Of a stretch of 64,000 nucleotides of DNA, positions 12,051-25,500 are shown piece by piece (the first letter of the stretch is position 1; each line of letters opens with the position of its first letter). Below the pieces are notes generated by a model. The model did not search any database. It saw nothing but the letters and a program-made list of their open reading frames with translations, and was not told where the DNA came from. The stretch covers positions 15,438,001 through 15,502,000 of the forward strand of contig NC_045130.1 of the NCBI RefSeq assembly GCF_007655135.1. The letters are read 5' to 3'. A program made the translations under genes and the position numbers. The stretch comes from Punica granatum. Lineage: Eukaryota; Streptophyta; Magnoliopsida; Myrtales; Lythraceae.

Positions 12051-14117
12051 CTACAAGTTGGAAACAGAATGTAGAAGGATGATACTTGCGGGAGCTATGA
12101 GTAGGAATAAGACATTCGAAGAGACAGTCCTCGGTGAGTCCCCCATGGCCAAACCGGCTAGCCACGATCCATCTGTCAAGACTTCTCCGGAACCAGTTCC
12201 GCGGGCAGACCCAGAACCCGTGCCACTCCCCGAGTTGTACTCTACACCGGAACCCTGGGATGCACCTGTAGTCACTGGTGTTGAATCCCTTGTGGTCTTT
12301 TGACTGCACATCAAGGTTCAAATTATCAGGTTACGTCAACCATTTCAGCGATTCGTGTAACATATCACAAGAGTTCCCAATTTCACTAAAATGCAGAGTC
12401 CATAACACAATGTGATGATCGTTGCCATGAAAGATCTTTTCTTTTTTTATTCTTTGCTGTAAAACCGGAGTGAATCTTCTCGCTGTCATTCACATACTTG
12501 AAAACAACACGACCATCCTCACTCTATTCAAACCGAAGGGACCAAACAGAGATTTCACAGAACAAAACAAGCAACTCAAAAGGAGATATCTTGGAATTTG
12601 CTATTTGCCAAAGTTTGCCTTTGCCACTGGACCACTTAGCCAACACACAGGAGTTAAGCCCAAAATAAATGTTCAGCACTGCCAGGGCCATGCCCCCTAA
12701 GATCTATAATTATTTTCTCACTAGAAAATTAAATAAATAAATAAGCCCATAATGGGCTAAAAGTTCACGAATACAATAAACAGGAAAGACAAATCTTGAA
12801 GACATGTCACTGTTAGACCGTGAATATGAACAGAATTACTTGTCAATTTCAGATTCTTTTTGGGTGGAATTGTCACTTTCAGAGAAGCACATGGTTATGT
12901 TTTAACGCTTCCTACTCAAGATTAATCGTAGCGTAAAATAGAGAATTTTGTAATTGTAAGAACTTAGAGATGAATTTATAACCCGACCAGAAACTCAACT
13001 TACCTTGGAGAGGAGGGGCAAAACGTGACCGTGTAATCAGCCCCCGAGCACGTGAACGTGCTCGTTGCATCGTCATAGGCGTAGCTGTACGACCTGGGGC
13101 ACGCCGCCTTGAACATCTCCGAGTACACAGATGGCTTGCAGGTCACGGGCGAGTTGTAGGCCCCGCTGCAACAGTACTCAGGGCTCCCGAATGCATCGCA
13201 TGCACTCTTGCATGCGCTCCCATCACCAGCCCTCAACTCCGCAGGGCACTGCTGGTTCAGGTCCACGGAGCAGCCCGTGGATGTGCAAGCGCCCGACCCG
13301 CCACTCCCCTCGACCAGCATAGGCAGATTATACCTGAGAATTTTAGAAATTCTTACGATCGAAAGCCACGAAAAAGATCATTTTTCCTCTGTTTTCGTAT
13401 TTACGGTTCTTGGAGCTCACCCGTCGACGAGGCTAACGTCATAGAAGTCCTGGCCGACGGTTCCGAGAGTGAACTCCGCCAGGGTGGCGGGCGGGGCCGC
13501 CCCCAGCCCATTGCACTCGACCTGGCCAGACCCGCAATCGCCGGTTTGGCAGGACCCCGACCCCGATCCGTCGAAGCTGCACCCCGTCCGGCCCCAGAAC
13601 CTGCCGGACCACCCGGTCGGGGCCTGGAAGGACCGGGAGCTGCCCTGGGGGAGCTCGAATCCGGTGCTCTCGAGGGCCGGACTCCCGGCGTTGGCAAGTA
13701 TGCCCGGCCAAACTGTGTACTGGCACCTGTTAACGAATGTGAACGAGGCTCCCGTCACCCCTGAAACAGAGCACGAAGCAAAACCCAGAAAACAAGCAGA
13801 AACGGTCATTACGCCGATATTTTCCTCGAAACATCGCAAGATCTCATCTTTTAGTTGTTTTTGACGCAGATGCGAAGGCCCCATTTAGTTTCTTAAGTTT
13901 CCTAGAACACACTGTAAAACACTACAATGGAGGTCTTCACTCTTCAAAAACAGCATTTTACATAAAATTCGTTCAAGACAAGAATAAAGCGTTGTTTTGG
14001 GACTTTAGTACTCATATAACTCGAAACAGCCGTCTCCACCGTTTGTATGACAAATGGTGTACCTCTGCAAGTGAAGAGAAGAGCCAAGCAGACAACGGAA
14101 GCTACGAGCGAGCCCAT
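12051..14117 (-). CDS. Thaumatin-like protein (PR-5 family) with GPI-anchor-type C-terminus
   Basis: Extracellular thaumatin-like protein, a family linked to defence, glucan binding and cell-wall stress. Four exons on the minus strand: 14117-14063, 13760-13421, 13333-13004 and 12303-12051, all phases consistent, giving 325 residues. Exon 1 encodes only the signal peptide (MGSLVASVVCLALLFTCRG). The domain begins GASFTFVNRCQYTVWPG, and the family signature lies at residues 83-101 (GSCQTGDCGSGQVEC). Further cysteine-rich segments include GCSVDLNQQCP and CCSGAYNSP. Exon 4 adds a Ser/Gly/Thr-rich linker, DGSWLAGLAMGDS, and a final hydrophobic stretch of about 20 residues, typical of long, membrane-attached plant members. 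GPI attachment is inferred, not shown. Corresponds by position and architecture to Arabidopsis At4g38660/70 (from memory). Confidence 0.93.
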
Positions 14118-14386
14118 GGGAAGGTTTCCGGTTGCAAGCTCCGGCCGCGGGGTTGGTACTGCCTTCAGGTGTCGGCGGTGTGGTGAGGACGAAGTGACAT
14201 TTGGGGCGAAGGGGGGGAGAGAAGAGGGTTGAGGAAGGAGGAGCGGCAAGTAACGGGAGGAGAGGAGGTAGGGGGAGTGAAAAGATTTGGCCTTTGCGGG
14301 CTCAATAACCCATAAAACGACAAGAAAATTGCTCGGAGAGAATTTCGGCTTTGGGGAACAAATACAATCGTTGAAAAGGCACCCTA

Positions 14387-14572
14387 GTAACGTTTGGTTT
14401 CAGAGTTAAAGTAATTTTGATTTTGATTTTGATTTTGATTTTGATTGTGGAAAAAGACAAATAAGATGGTATTATAAATTTGACTTGGGAAACGTGTGTT
14501 TTTGTTATTTAGTGGGTAGAGTTAAAATCAAAATCATGATTCTAAAATTATTTTATGAAACCAAACAAGCCC
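14387..14572. mobile_element. Tourist/PIF-Harbinger-like MITE, copy 1
   Basis: 186 bases flanked by CTA (14384-14386 and 14573-14575). Ends are GTAACGTTTGGTTTC and GAAACCAAACAAGCCC. The left half has a (TTTTGA)n run; the right has AAAATCAAAATCATGATTCTAAAAT. It lies about 270 bases upstream of the thaumatin-like start codon, so within its promoter region. Confidence 0.75.
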
Positions 14573-14639
14573 CTAATTTCCGGGTTTTCATTTTCACAAT
14601 CCCACCACCTCTGCCACGGAAAAAAAATATATATATTTA

Positions 14640-14825
14640 GAGGCATTTGATTTCAGAGTTAAAATAACTTTAATTTTGATTTTGATTTTGATTTTGATTG
14701 TGAAAAAAGACAAATGAGATGATATTATAAATTTAATTTGAAAAATGTGTGTTTTTATTGTTTAGTGGATATAATTAAAATCAAAATCACGATTCTAAAA
14801 TCAATTTCAAATTTCAAACGGGGCC
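14640..14825. mobile_element. Tourist/PIF-Harbinger-like MITE, copy 2
   Basis: Also 186 bases, flanked by TTA (14637-14639 and 14826-14828). It is closely similar to copy 1 throughout, including ATTGTGAAAAAAGACAAATGAGATG. TTA duplications and G-rich termini suit the PIF/Harbinger class. Only 67 bases separate it from copy 1. Confidence 0.8.
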
Positions 14826-14835
14826 TTAGTGTCTT

Positions 14836-15057
14836 TGCGACGAGAGCCGAGAGGGTAGCGCAGCGGTTGACAGTCATTCCTAGTAAACTTCTAATTTAAC
14901 TGTACTCTGGGAGCATAAAGCCACGAAGAGAAGTTCAATCGAGAAGGTTACGGCTCGGTGCAATCATCTAATACCATAGTCGATAACTAGTCGGGTTAAG
15001 AGAGTGCTAACCAATCTCTTTGTATTCTTAGGTGAAAATTCTTCCTTTCTTATAGTT
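14836..15057 (+). mobile_element. Possible tRNA-related SINE
   Basis: Contains TAGCGCAGCGGTTGA (A-box-like, 14856-14870) and AAGTTCAATCGAG (B-box-like, near 14931). Their spacing, about 75 bases, is larger than in a normal tRNA promoter, so the call is weak. Confidence 0.3.
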
Positions 15058-15130
15058 TTGTTGAAGCGCTTTTGCAAGTTACATTTTTGCTCCCTATTCG
15101 ATTGCATGAATCATGAAATATTCAAGGACA

Positions 15131-16381
15131 CCAGGGCCATGTTTGACAGCCGGGTTTGGGATAGGAATTGAGATAAGATGAAATGAGATTTGAAATCCTA
15201 AGGATATTTAAGAATATTCAAGTTAAATTATAAACACGTCCAAAAATAATTATTTTTTAAAAGTTTCCTAAAATAATTAGTAATGACCAAAATAATTTTA
15301 AAATGGTTTTTGAAATAAAATAACAAAATTATTTTAATTTTTTAAAATTAAAATGTTTTGAAATTAAATTTTTTTAAAAAAAGAGAGAGAAAGAAAGGAG
15401 AAGAACAGTCGAACAAAGAGGATACAGTAGGGACTGACTGTCGGCCACAACTGCACCAGCAAGGTCGCCAACACCCTCAAGTGTCACCCGCGACCTCGCC
15501 TGGCCAGTGGTGGCCGGCATTGGGCTACCACGCTTGGAATTTTTTTAAAAAAAAATCAGAGGAAAGAGAGAGAACAGATCGAGGCTGTGGTGGCTCAACG
15601 CCAACCACTATCGCCCCAATCGAGGTCGTCGGTAACCTCTGTTAAATAATTTATCCCACTTTATACCAAACCTACAATCGACAATATTTAACACAATACG
15701 ATAACACGATATGGATACGACATGGAGTTAAGCAGGTTTAGGTCAATGTTAAATGTGTTTCGTGTCTAAACAGGTCAAACTCGTTTAGACACGACAAATA
15801 CTTGTGTTTAAAAGGAATTCAACCCTTATAACCCGTTTAGATACGGTTCAACCCATTTATATTATATGTTAATTATCGTTTTAATAAACTTGTTTCACAT
15901 ATTGCATCAATTTATAAAAGAACATACATTAAAATCATCTGAATTTGTTTATATAAATTACTCATTTATTATATTTTTATCATGTCAATCGTGTAGTAAC
16001 GTGTAACTAAAGTTAATAGCTATAGCATTGTATCAAGTAGATATAATATGTACCTAAAAGTAATAGTGTCATATTGTATAAATAATAATGCCATATCGTA
16101 TATGTAAGTATACATACACATTTAGACACGTTTAGTTAAACGAATTAGACGTGTCGTGTTCATGTCAACCCTTAAACTTGCTGCATGTTTGAAGATCTTG
16201 ACACGTTTATTAAATGTGTTGTGTTTAGGTTAGAACTTTTTGATATGAACTCATTTAGACACGACTCATTTATAAACAAGACACGATACATAAACTCAAT
16301 TCCAATCATAGTGTGTCCAAACACAAGATAGTGATATTTAAAATTCTATCCTACTTACTTTGACCGTCAAACATAGCTTAG
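15131..16381. mobile_element. Composite inverted-repeat element
   Basis: The outer ends read GGGCCATGTTTGACAG and, reversed from the right, AAGCTATGTTTGACGG. A G+C-rich core (15420-15640) contains CCAATCGAGGTCGTCGG and related motifs also seen in foldback cores elsewhere in the window. The right half (about 15690-16325) is a distinct AT-rich block built from repeats of GTTTAGACACG and CGTGTCTAAAC in both orientations, probably a second element inserted near the right end. Target duplications were not found. Confidence 0.45.
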
Positions 16382-17070
16382 ATGTATCTTGATAATCTTG
16401 TTGATGAGAATGTGATCGAATGGCGAAACGAAAGACAATCATACTCACAATTTAAGTTGGATAAATATTTAAAATTACGATGATCGTAAAGAAATTGGGG
16501 AACCAGAGCTTCTATTCAGAGAGGAAACATAAAAAGCAAATGCGGTGCAACAATAGCAACATCATATATTTCTTCAATCTAACATAAAATTGGTCACTCT
16601 AGTAATTTCGAAATGATAGTTCATTGCCCCTTAGTTGCGTTGATAATATCCACAATTTCTATCCATACTATGACAAACCAAATATTGAGGCGCTAGTTCA
16701 CAAGGGAGATTTTGACATCTCGCGTGATATGACCGTTGGATTGATAAGTAAATAAAATGTCTAATTCTACGACTATAAAACTGGCAGTATCGTATCGCTG
16801 ACGGAATGTCAAAAGTTTCACCGTTCACAAAATTAATGTGTAGTTTTTGCCTGATATGATGATGTAAACTAGCTACTGAAAAATCCATTGCTTTTCATTT
16901 CAATGTATAGAGATTTACGTAAATTTCTAGCATTTGCTTAAAAATAAAAATCAAGCATTTTCAGTGCATCTCCTTCATGTCATTTTTTAGAACCAACAAA
17001 TTAGATGCAGTCGCAGTCATCAACCGCGGAAGCGTTGAAGAACGTGGAGGAGGAGTCAAGAATGTTTCGG

Positions 17071-17240
17071 CCAGATATCAATTTTGTCCCTGAAGTTGAA
17101 AATCCATCAGTTGATTCCCCATGATTTGAAAAACTCCATCAATCGGGTCTTACGGAAGGACTAAATTGATGGAGTTTTTCAAACTATAAGGACCCAATTG
17201 ATGGCTTTTCAACTTCAGGAAATAAAATTAATGGCTAACT
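17071..17240. mobile_element. Hairpin MITE
   Basis: A near-palindrome. TCAATTTTGTCCCTGAAGTT and GAAAAACTCCATCAAT on the left are mirrored by ATTGATGGAGTTTTTC and AACTTCAGGAAATAAAATTA on the right, with the centre near 17160. Non-coding. Class undetermined. Confidence 0.6.
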
Positions 17241-17248
17241 GAAATATA

Positions 17249-17550
17249 GCCGTTTGATTTCGCAATCTGATTTTAAGATTTTACCTTTAACTTTAACTCT
17301 ACTCACCACACAATAAAAGTCAACAGCACAATTATTATTTTTTCAATTTTTTAACCATTCAATTCAATTTTTAATAATAAATTTTCATAACTATTTATTA
17401 CTTTTTTTTTACAATTTAATAATACAATCATTATTTTTTTTCAACTATCCATTACTTTTTCATATTTTTTCTCATAATTCAATAACACAATTATTACAAA
17501 TTAATTAAAATTAAAACTAAATTCAATTCAACTCTAAAATCTAAGGCACT
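17249..17550. mobile_element. MITE family B, copy 1
   Basis: Starts CCGTTTGATTTCGCAATC and ends near AACTCTAAAATCTAAGGCAC. It shares ACTCACCACACAATAAAA, TTACTTTTTCATATTTTTTC and TCATAATTCAATAACACAAT with the copy at 46111-46367. Directly abuts the hairpin MITE. Terminal repeats are short and the target duplication is unclear. Confidence 0.55.
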
Positions 17551-19212
17551 ATTTATATTACGAAAATGACAGTTAATAAAATAGGGAAACGTTTCATCCG
17601 TTGCGGGAATTCCCAGGGAGAAAAGACGACGCAGTTTCAACATTTCCGGCAAGAAGTCAAAAAAGCAACGAGGCTTTCGAAAACCGCGGGTCCCGCCGGC
17701 GTCCTTCTCCTGACGCAACGCCCGTCGCATCGCCACTACCCATCACAGCGAAGAAAAATTAATTAGTCAAGGAAATTGCATTACCGGAGCCACGTCACGT
17801 CTGCCTGTACACGTCTGCATGAAGATGCTTCCTGATTGGCTGCTGCTGCCTCGTCACTGTAGCCGTTGATTCTCAGCCACGTGGTGTGATCTGAGTGGGG
17901 CCTCCGCTGGTGCAGTGCAATCATGGCAAGCGTCTGATTCCTGTCCCCCACACGCTCTCTCGCCTCTTCTTTTCATGCCTATTGGGCAGCAGCTGGGCTG
18001 TAGGACCTGTGCTACTTGGAATTGATTAATCTTGGAAAATGTTTTTATTTTCTCATGGAAATTTGGGATTTTTTTTATTAGGGCTATTTCCATCCACTGA
18101 TTCACCGCCATTTATTGTTCGCTGTACCAAATTAACCTCAATTACATCTTAATGATGACTTTGATAAATATGGAAATACAAATCACTCTTCCAAATATAT
18201 CATTGTTATTCTTAATTTATTATCACTTGGTAATTACACTGCATGTAATCGTTTATATATAACCCGTATTATTCCCCATTATTTTATTGCTTTACAATAT
18301 GCCAGAAAATTGAAATAAATTATAGAATTAAATAAAAAAACTTTTTGTATTAAGTTGGACTTGTTTTAGTTGCAATAATGCATTAAGTTTTTATATATAA
18401 TTTGAGTAATTGTACACTTATTATAGAAGCTGAAAAATCATGAGTATTATTTAAACTAATAATCCATAAATTAAAAGATTATGAAACCAAATGAAAAAGA
18501 AAAAGTTTAAATTATAATCATGATCAAATGACGCAAATATTTAAGTTTATTAATAGAATAAAGGCAACTCATATCTAATATCTAATATAGAATTAATGAA
18601 AAAATTCACCATAAAATTAATAACAAACTAATTTTAAAATGTTATAAATAACTAAAAGAGCGCATCAAAAACTTCCCACAAGCTTCCATAATCCTAACAT
18701 TTTAAAATTACATATAGTGGCTACATTTTTAAATCTTTTTGGGTAATTTGTAGTGATATATTATTGCCTTTAAGTGACAACTATTTTATATGAGTATAAA
18801 GATTTGGCTCCTTCTAATATTTTGATACTGCGATTTTCTAAAGAGTAACCGGACTCAAGATATAGGAGATTTGAAATCTTCTTTAAATAAGAAATCTTTT
18901 ATATGATACAAAAGGATTTTAGATACGTTTCTAATAATGTTAGTAATTTAGCAACCTTTGATAAAGGATATAAGAGTTTACAAATGGTGCAATGTGTGCC
19001 TGAATTAAGAAAGGAAACGATGGATAAGAGAGAGTAATTAGGGGGTCTAACCATATCTATTAGAGTCATAAATATGGGATTAGGGGTATTTTGGTACAAT
19101 AGATAATAAAAGGAGTATATTAGCCCCAGCCTTTTTTTATCCTAAAATTTGGAACTGCAAGCACCAAAAAAACAGATTTCGTGAAGCACAATTTGCCAAT
19201 CAAATGGTCTTA
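17551..19212. other. Intergenic DNA, nothing recognised
   Basis: A moderately G+C-rich patch (about 17580-18000) followed by AT-rich sequence. No gene family or repeat ends identified. Confidence 0.5.
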
Positions 19213-20150
19213 ATTAAAGGGCAGGCATAATTGTAGATTTTGTGAAGCACAAATGAACTGAGTTTTCCCCCAAAATAGTTGTATTTTCTAAAGTATTTCC
19301 CATAATAGTCTTCCACGCAAAATATTTCCCACAATAGTCTTATCTTTCATCTATTTAGAAAGTCCGTGAAACTTTTTCTCTATTTTGTTTTAAGTCCTTT
19401 TTAATACTATAGAATGGAAAATTGTAAAAAAGAAAAAGAAAAGGATAAAATTACAAAGAGAGAGGGGTTGTGTGAGCTTAGGGTAGGGCATGTTGCGGTT
19501 GGGTTCACAATCATGCCCAAAAAAATAATAAAAAAAGAGCTTCAATTTGCTTGGTCTAAAATATTCTTCAATTCGGTTCGAGTTTATAAATTCAAAACAT
19601 AACTACTTTACGAGGAAAACTCGAATCAAACATCACTGCTTTTCTATTACATTAACCGAATTTTTTGAGAATAAATATTAAAATTTAGATTAAAATCAAT
19701 AGGTTCGGCTCAATCAGACGCAATTATTACGTGTCAAATATTGAATAAATCAATTTTTGTAGGTATTAGAACTTTTTTCGACTTTTTTTAATTAGATTCG
19801 ATTGGACTTGATGATTCAGTTAGATATTTTGGTTTTCTTTATACCCCTTGAGTGCCACCCCGATTCGACCACAACCGCTCTGTTTTTTTTTCTTTTTTAT
19901 TCTCTCTTTTTTCTGTGCTTTTTTAAATTTGTAATGTTCCAATTTATAAATTTGCAGCAGGGACCAAAAATAAAACAATAAAATTTCCGGGACTTTAAAA
20001 ATAAGCGAAACATTATATAAGATTATTGTGAGAATAATTTGTGGGAAGATTACTGTGGGAATAGTTTCAGGAGAAAGACCATTTTGGGGAAAGACTCCTT
20101 CATTAAAGGGCAGGCATGATCGTAGACTTCGTGAAGCACGAATGAACTTG
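19213..20150. mobile_element. Inverted-repeat element bracketed by a 48-base direct repeat
   Basis: An inner element (about 19260-20097) has arms starting GAGTTTTCCCCCAAAATAG and, reversed, GAGTCTTTCCCCAAAATGG, each followed by TATTCCCA-type subrepeats. It sits between two copies of a 48-base sequence (TTAAAGGGCAGGCATAATTG at about 19214, TTAAAGGGCAGGCATGATCG at about 20103). The duplication is far longer than any transposase target duplication. It may be an older tandem repeat split by the insertion. Confidence 0.5.
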
Positions 20151-22560
20151 TAAAGCGTCGTCCCTCAATTATTTTGCACTAATGGAATAGAATTGTAGCT
20201 TCAAAATTTCTCGAGACAGCAGACTTCCATAATATATAGTAGGCCTTGAAGAAAACCGTTGCTTGCAAAATCCAGTGAAAGCTAGACCATCGTTCTTCGG
20301 CTTCGAGATCCTTAATTAGCTCTATTAGTTTCGGTCGAGTTTCGGTTTTCGAGTTGGTCACTGGTTCAGCTTGAGTTTTCGTAGCATCCCGCATTCATCT
20401 GTTCCACGAGTTTCCTACTTGAAGTAGACTCTGAGTTGGGTCGAAGTTTCCCGCATACTTGTACTGCGATGGTGGAAGCGATAAAGGAAGTAATGGAGAG
20501 AAATTGGATCATCAAGGAAGTTTCCCGCACTGGGCAACCTCCTTCCTTCACTTTCCTGAACACAGGATATGAATGAAACTCCCATTTACAATTTACTTTT
20601 GTTTTTCTTTTCGGTGTTCCCTTGGAATTTTTACCTTTTGAACGGAGGTTTGCTAGGAAACGTGCTTCGCAATGTGTAATTATTAAACGAATTCTTTTAT
20701 GAATCATGGCCAAAACAGGGCACATTCTCAAACTCGGACTTATCCTATGTTGACAAAATCAATACTATTACGATACACATATATTTTCCTTTATTTTAAA
20801 GAGATCACGAGATGTCCTCAACTTATTGACTGAGATTATCTCCCATTAGGATTTAACCCGAACACGAAGTGCTTCTTGAAAATTTCAATTTCAATTACAA
20901 TGTAAGTGGTGAAAACTTATAGAATCCAAGCACAACCTTTTTTTTTTTTTTTTGGTTAAAGGGAAAAAGTAAACAAAATCAACCTAATTTCCGAATATCG
21001 TTACAAATTTGAGCGGCTGGAGCATTTTCCCAGCAGTGCTGGAGTTGTATGGGCCGCCCATCTACTGGCCCAGCCCACGGAACTCGTTTTCTCATAGGCC
21101 ATTACACGGCGGCGTCCAGTCGGACAGCTCGACTCATTTGGAAAATTAACTGAAGCCCATCAAGGTTGGGCCTCGACCCAATGAAGGAGTTCACTGCTCC
21201 AAGTCATATTTCAATGAATCTTGGACATCTGAAGTGCAAGTAATATGCCATGTCACTTTTTCTTTTTTATCGGCGTGCACCGCCAGGTATTCAGAAGTCC
21301 AATATACACTCTAATCGTGAATTTTCCCATTTCGTAAGACTTAACTCCGCGAACTTACTTAAAGGGTACATGCACCCAACCACCCGCACCAACTCACAAT
21401 GGATTGCAATGCAATATTTAACTAAAGAGTGAAGAGTGTAAAAAATTTGTATCCACATCTTTGGAACTAAGACGTACCTCCTTGCACCAATAATATACTC
21501 TGCTATGTGTTGATATTATGTCCCCCAATGAAATCTCTCGAGGATTAGTGCAAGTCGATAGGATGTTTGGGTGTTTTAATTGGAGCGTCGTGGGCTCCAA
21601 TCCACCCTTGTACTAAAATTATATTCCCCGATATGGCCTTACAGGATAGTCGCCATCTCGTTGTATAATGTTGACTGTAGTATGTCCATATATACTGGAC
21701 ATTTGATTAGAATTGAAAAGGAAAACATGAATCGTAAACATTCTCCATGTTCATGTAGCTCCACAAAGATAACTCCAATATTGTTTACTGAGATGCTGTG
21801 TGATTCCCCCCAGAATAGACATTGTTTGCTGGTGCAACCCCAAAGGAGTTCCTAGCAAAAATTATCAATGGGAGAGCAACAAACGAAAGGCATGTTATTT
21901 TCATTGTCCAAAGGCAAAGAGATTTCTTTTTTGTCTTTGTCTCATAAAATGAAAACAGAAATTAAAATCTGAAAGCCCCTCTTAGCATGCAACAACTTTG
22001 CAGAACAGACCCCTTTCCTTGTTGTTATATACATTGGCAGAGAATCCAAATTTTCTGCAACCAGACAAATTGAATGGTATAGACCAAAAAGAAACTCACT
22101 TCTGAGACAGAACATGTAATTCTCCCCTTTTTTTCTTTTTTCTTTCTTTTCCATGAGCTTATCAAAGAGATGGATAAAAAGAAATAAAGGTGGACGTAAA
22201 CTCCTACCAATCAACATCGAATTTAAAACTTTTTAATTTTAAATACGGACATGTATCACTAAAATATGTCCCCTTTTCTATTTCTTTAAAAAGATTATGT
22301 GTGATTTCAATCTTAATACAACATCATTTTGGCTAAACCACGAGGCTTTTTTAATGGGTTTCGAACCCCCAACAATGTGCTCGCATAACGTAAATTGCAA
22401 TTTACCAATTCAATCGCATTTCTCCTATTTACTCTTTGGTTTGAAATGCATGCTGCTCTTATTTTTGTCTTTTGTTAAAATATATTTTTTAATGTTTCTG
22501 GGATGTAAATAAAACGCAGCGTTGTAGAGAGACAACGTGGAACTAAAGTAAAAAAGGGTC
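20151..22560. other. Intergenic DNA with unrecognised short open frames
   Basis: The minus strand has open frames of 121 codons (20731-20366) and 71 codons (20394-20179) that match no family I recognise and overlap in different frames. A segment at about 20810-20890 weakly resembles the family C SINE on the minus strand. Nothing else supported. Confidence 0.45.
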
Positions 22561-25500
22561 ATTTTGATTTTTCAGAATGGGATCCCTTTTTGTTCCCAAC
22601 ATAGAGGCAATAAAGAAAATTGGCATGATTCTGTTGTGTCCGTTGATTATGAAGGGCTTCAAATCTGCTGTTGGAGTTGACCGCCCTTCGATCGGTCGAT
22701 ATATATACAAGAGGAATCAATGGACCCCATTAATTGATAATTTTCATCTTCGGGTCAATCCATCAATTCGTTAAATTTCCCAATAAATTTTTGTTTTCAG
22801 TTACATAAATTTCCCAATAATTTCCAAGCCCCTTTTGTTCCCAAATAGCAGAAGTGGTTCGAGTGTTCATGGAAGATGAGATTTAAGTACAATGTATCCA
22901 CAAATTAGTAACAATCACTTATTGCCGAGATGAGATAAGCGATAGGTTAACCAAAATAGCAAAAATTCTAACGTAAAAAATGTCGTTCTAGAGTCTTTTG
23001 AGAAACTCTTTCGATGGTTTATTAAGAAGTACATTGCGTCCATTAACTGTGTATCCGCTGCGATCTGCAAAGAACTACGTCCCAATTATTAAAGGCCGAG
23101 TATTACTTATCGTGGGGACGAAATAAATGTGCTACCGAATTGGGGCTCCATATAATTAAGTGAGACTCAATACTTATAATCAAACAGATAATTGGCATGA
23201 ACACTGATAAGCATAATGGAATGATGTATACTTTTGGCCCGATCTTCCAAGGAGCCAATAAGTTCATGCCAACTTATAATTAATTAGTTCTTCCTAAATG
23301 ATGTATTATTTGCCATTTTGTGGAAATAATTAATTATCCTTCGTAGCATAATTTGAGCATAAGCGTGAGTTATCACAGTGATTCATAGTTAATTTGCTCC
23401 TGTGTCGTCTCTTTGTCTGTTCGATGTAATTCGAGAGCATGTGAGATATTAGCACCTTTTTTGGGGGATTCGGTCCCATTTACCAAACAAAATTATCTAA
23501 ATTAGATCCTTTATTGATCCTCATGTCTGCGCCATTAATCAAATTCAACAGTCGGTCGGTCGAAGGCCCATCTACAGTGGAAGTTGTTGACAGCTGAGAA
23601 AGGCCACGTTACGTGCAGTTGGGTTTTGAAAGATACTATCAATTTTCATGCCAACCATACTGATTTGGAACTTCGACCATGCATGAAAATGTATGAATTG
23701 GATCGTAGTTATGCCCTTTTCTCAGTACAAGCATGCAATTAGTTCGGCTATCGACATATTTATGAAAACTTGTTCATTTTCTAAAAAATTAATTGATAGT
23801 TTCATTCAATTCAGATATCCATAGCAAACAGAATCACCAAAATTCATATATACCGATATTCATTGAACGAATAGAGAAGCATTGATTGGGCAAATGAGCA
23901 TTTACAAGCTAGCGGCAGTCGATAACTATTCATACATAATTTTTCAATGTTTGGCTCATTTCGTGCAAATACGTACAACGCGCATGATGATCGTATAACT
24001 GCGAGTGGTCTTGCGAATCAATATTGAGTTTATAATAATGTCCATTTCTAATTTCCTAGAGATACCAAGTAGGTATGAGCTATAACCCATCAACATACAT
24101 ATCATCTCTCGAAGAAAACTTTGGGCAAAAAGTTGCCAAGCAAATCATTTTCACTGATAATTCTGCCTTCCTGAGTCACAGACAGAGACATGCTCAACAG
24201 AATCAATGAGAGAAATTATATATTTTCACCAAAACACATCGAACACTCCCATTTTAGACTTCTAAGACCATAATATAACTTTTTTTTCCCCTTTATAAAA
24301 AGAATTATACGTACTAAGCAGAGAAATTTCACGTCCAGTTCTCATCACTCAAACTCCTCGTGCGTCCTATTATTTTCTATCCTTTTATCCATTTACTATA
24401 AATCCATGTATCTCTTATAACCACATAACCAACCCAAAAAAAAAAGAAAAAAGAAAGAGGATGAACTAGTCAAGATCAACTTGGTCATCTAAATCAATAG
24501 AGCCATGTGGTAGAAAATCATATGCAATTACAGATCACATGAACTAACTGATACTCCTCACAGATTGAACCAAACAAGGGAACAGAATCGCAGAGGGAAT
24601 GTCTTGTTTCTGGTCCAAGAATTTGAATAATTGTGGGCGTAACCAACAAAACTCCATTAATATGTTGGGCCTGCACCAGTACACAACTTCGTCTTAGGCC
24701 TGAAAGCTGATGCTCTTTTCCCCTCCTTTTCTTTGTGTATATTTTCTATTAATTAGCATCTGTCTGTATAAATATCATGATGATGATGAAGAAGAGCTCC
24801 GTGGTTTTTAATTTATAACAGACAAAGCTCATAATGGTTTACCCATCATGAGACGAAACATGCCCAATTATCTCTCTAGGTCTTACATATATTTATCAAT
24901 AAATAAATTTGTCAAATTCAATAATAAGACAAGTACGGTAAAGTTTCTGAATTATGTAAAAGGGTGTCCGTATATTTCCCCCCTTTTCTCCTATAATGCA
25001 TATACATGCTGCACATATATCTCTTTAAATACAGTACAGATATGTACAAATATTTGTTTCTCTTGAATGGGTAAATGACTAATAAGAGTGAGGAAAGATT
25101 GCTCTGCCCTATACATTTCAATTTCTTATTAAGTAAATTTGTTAGTTGATTCAATGTCTTTCTTTTTTTAAATGAAGTCTGAGATTCAAATCGTACGAAT
25201 AAAGATATTTACATCTGAGAGGGTATACTCGTAATCAAGATAATGCATTAGACATTTCGATTTCCTACAATAAGCAAATACTCAAGGTAATGTGTCGCTT
25301 GTTATTCTGTATTTACAGTGCCTTAATAGACAATTAATTTGCATCATGACGTACAATAATATCTGAATGATATGTATCGTAGCGTCGATCCCACCACTCT
25401 ACTTCCCTATGTGCAAATTAAACATTCTAAATTGAAAAAGTTATATATGCATGTTGTATATCAAAACGATCCAATAAATACGAATACAAATAAAATGAAG

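Noticed and set aside
13401..13764. Alternative frames over thaumatin-like exon 2
   Set aside because: Shadows in the other frames of a G+C-rich exon; only one frame has the thaumatin signature and conserved cysteines.
20179..20731. Two overlapping minus-strand open frames (121 and 71 codons)
   Set aside because: Not recognisable and out of frame with each other, with no supported splice structure.
22345..22385. tRNA-like B-box (GGGTTTCGAACCCCCAAC)
   Set aside because: No A-box or cloverleaf could be folded around it; at most a SINE or tRNA remnant.
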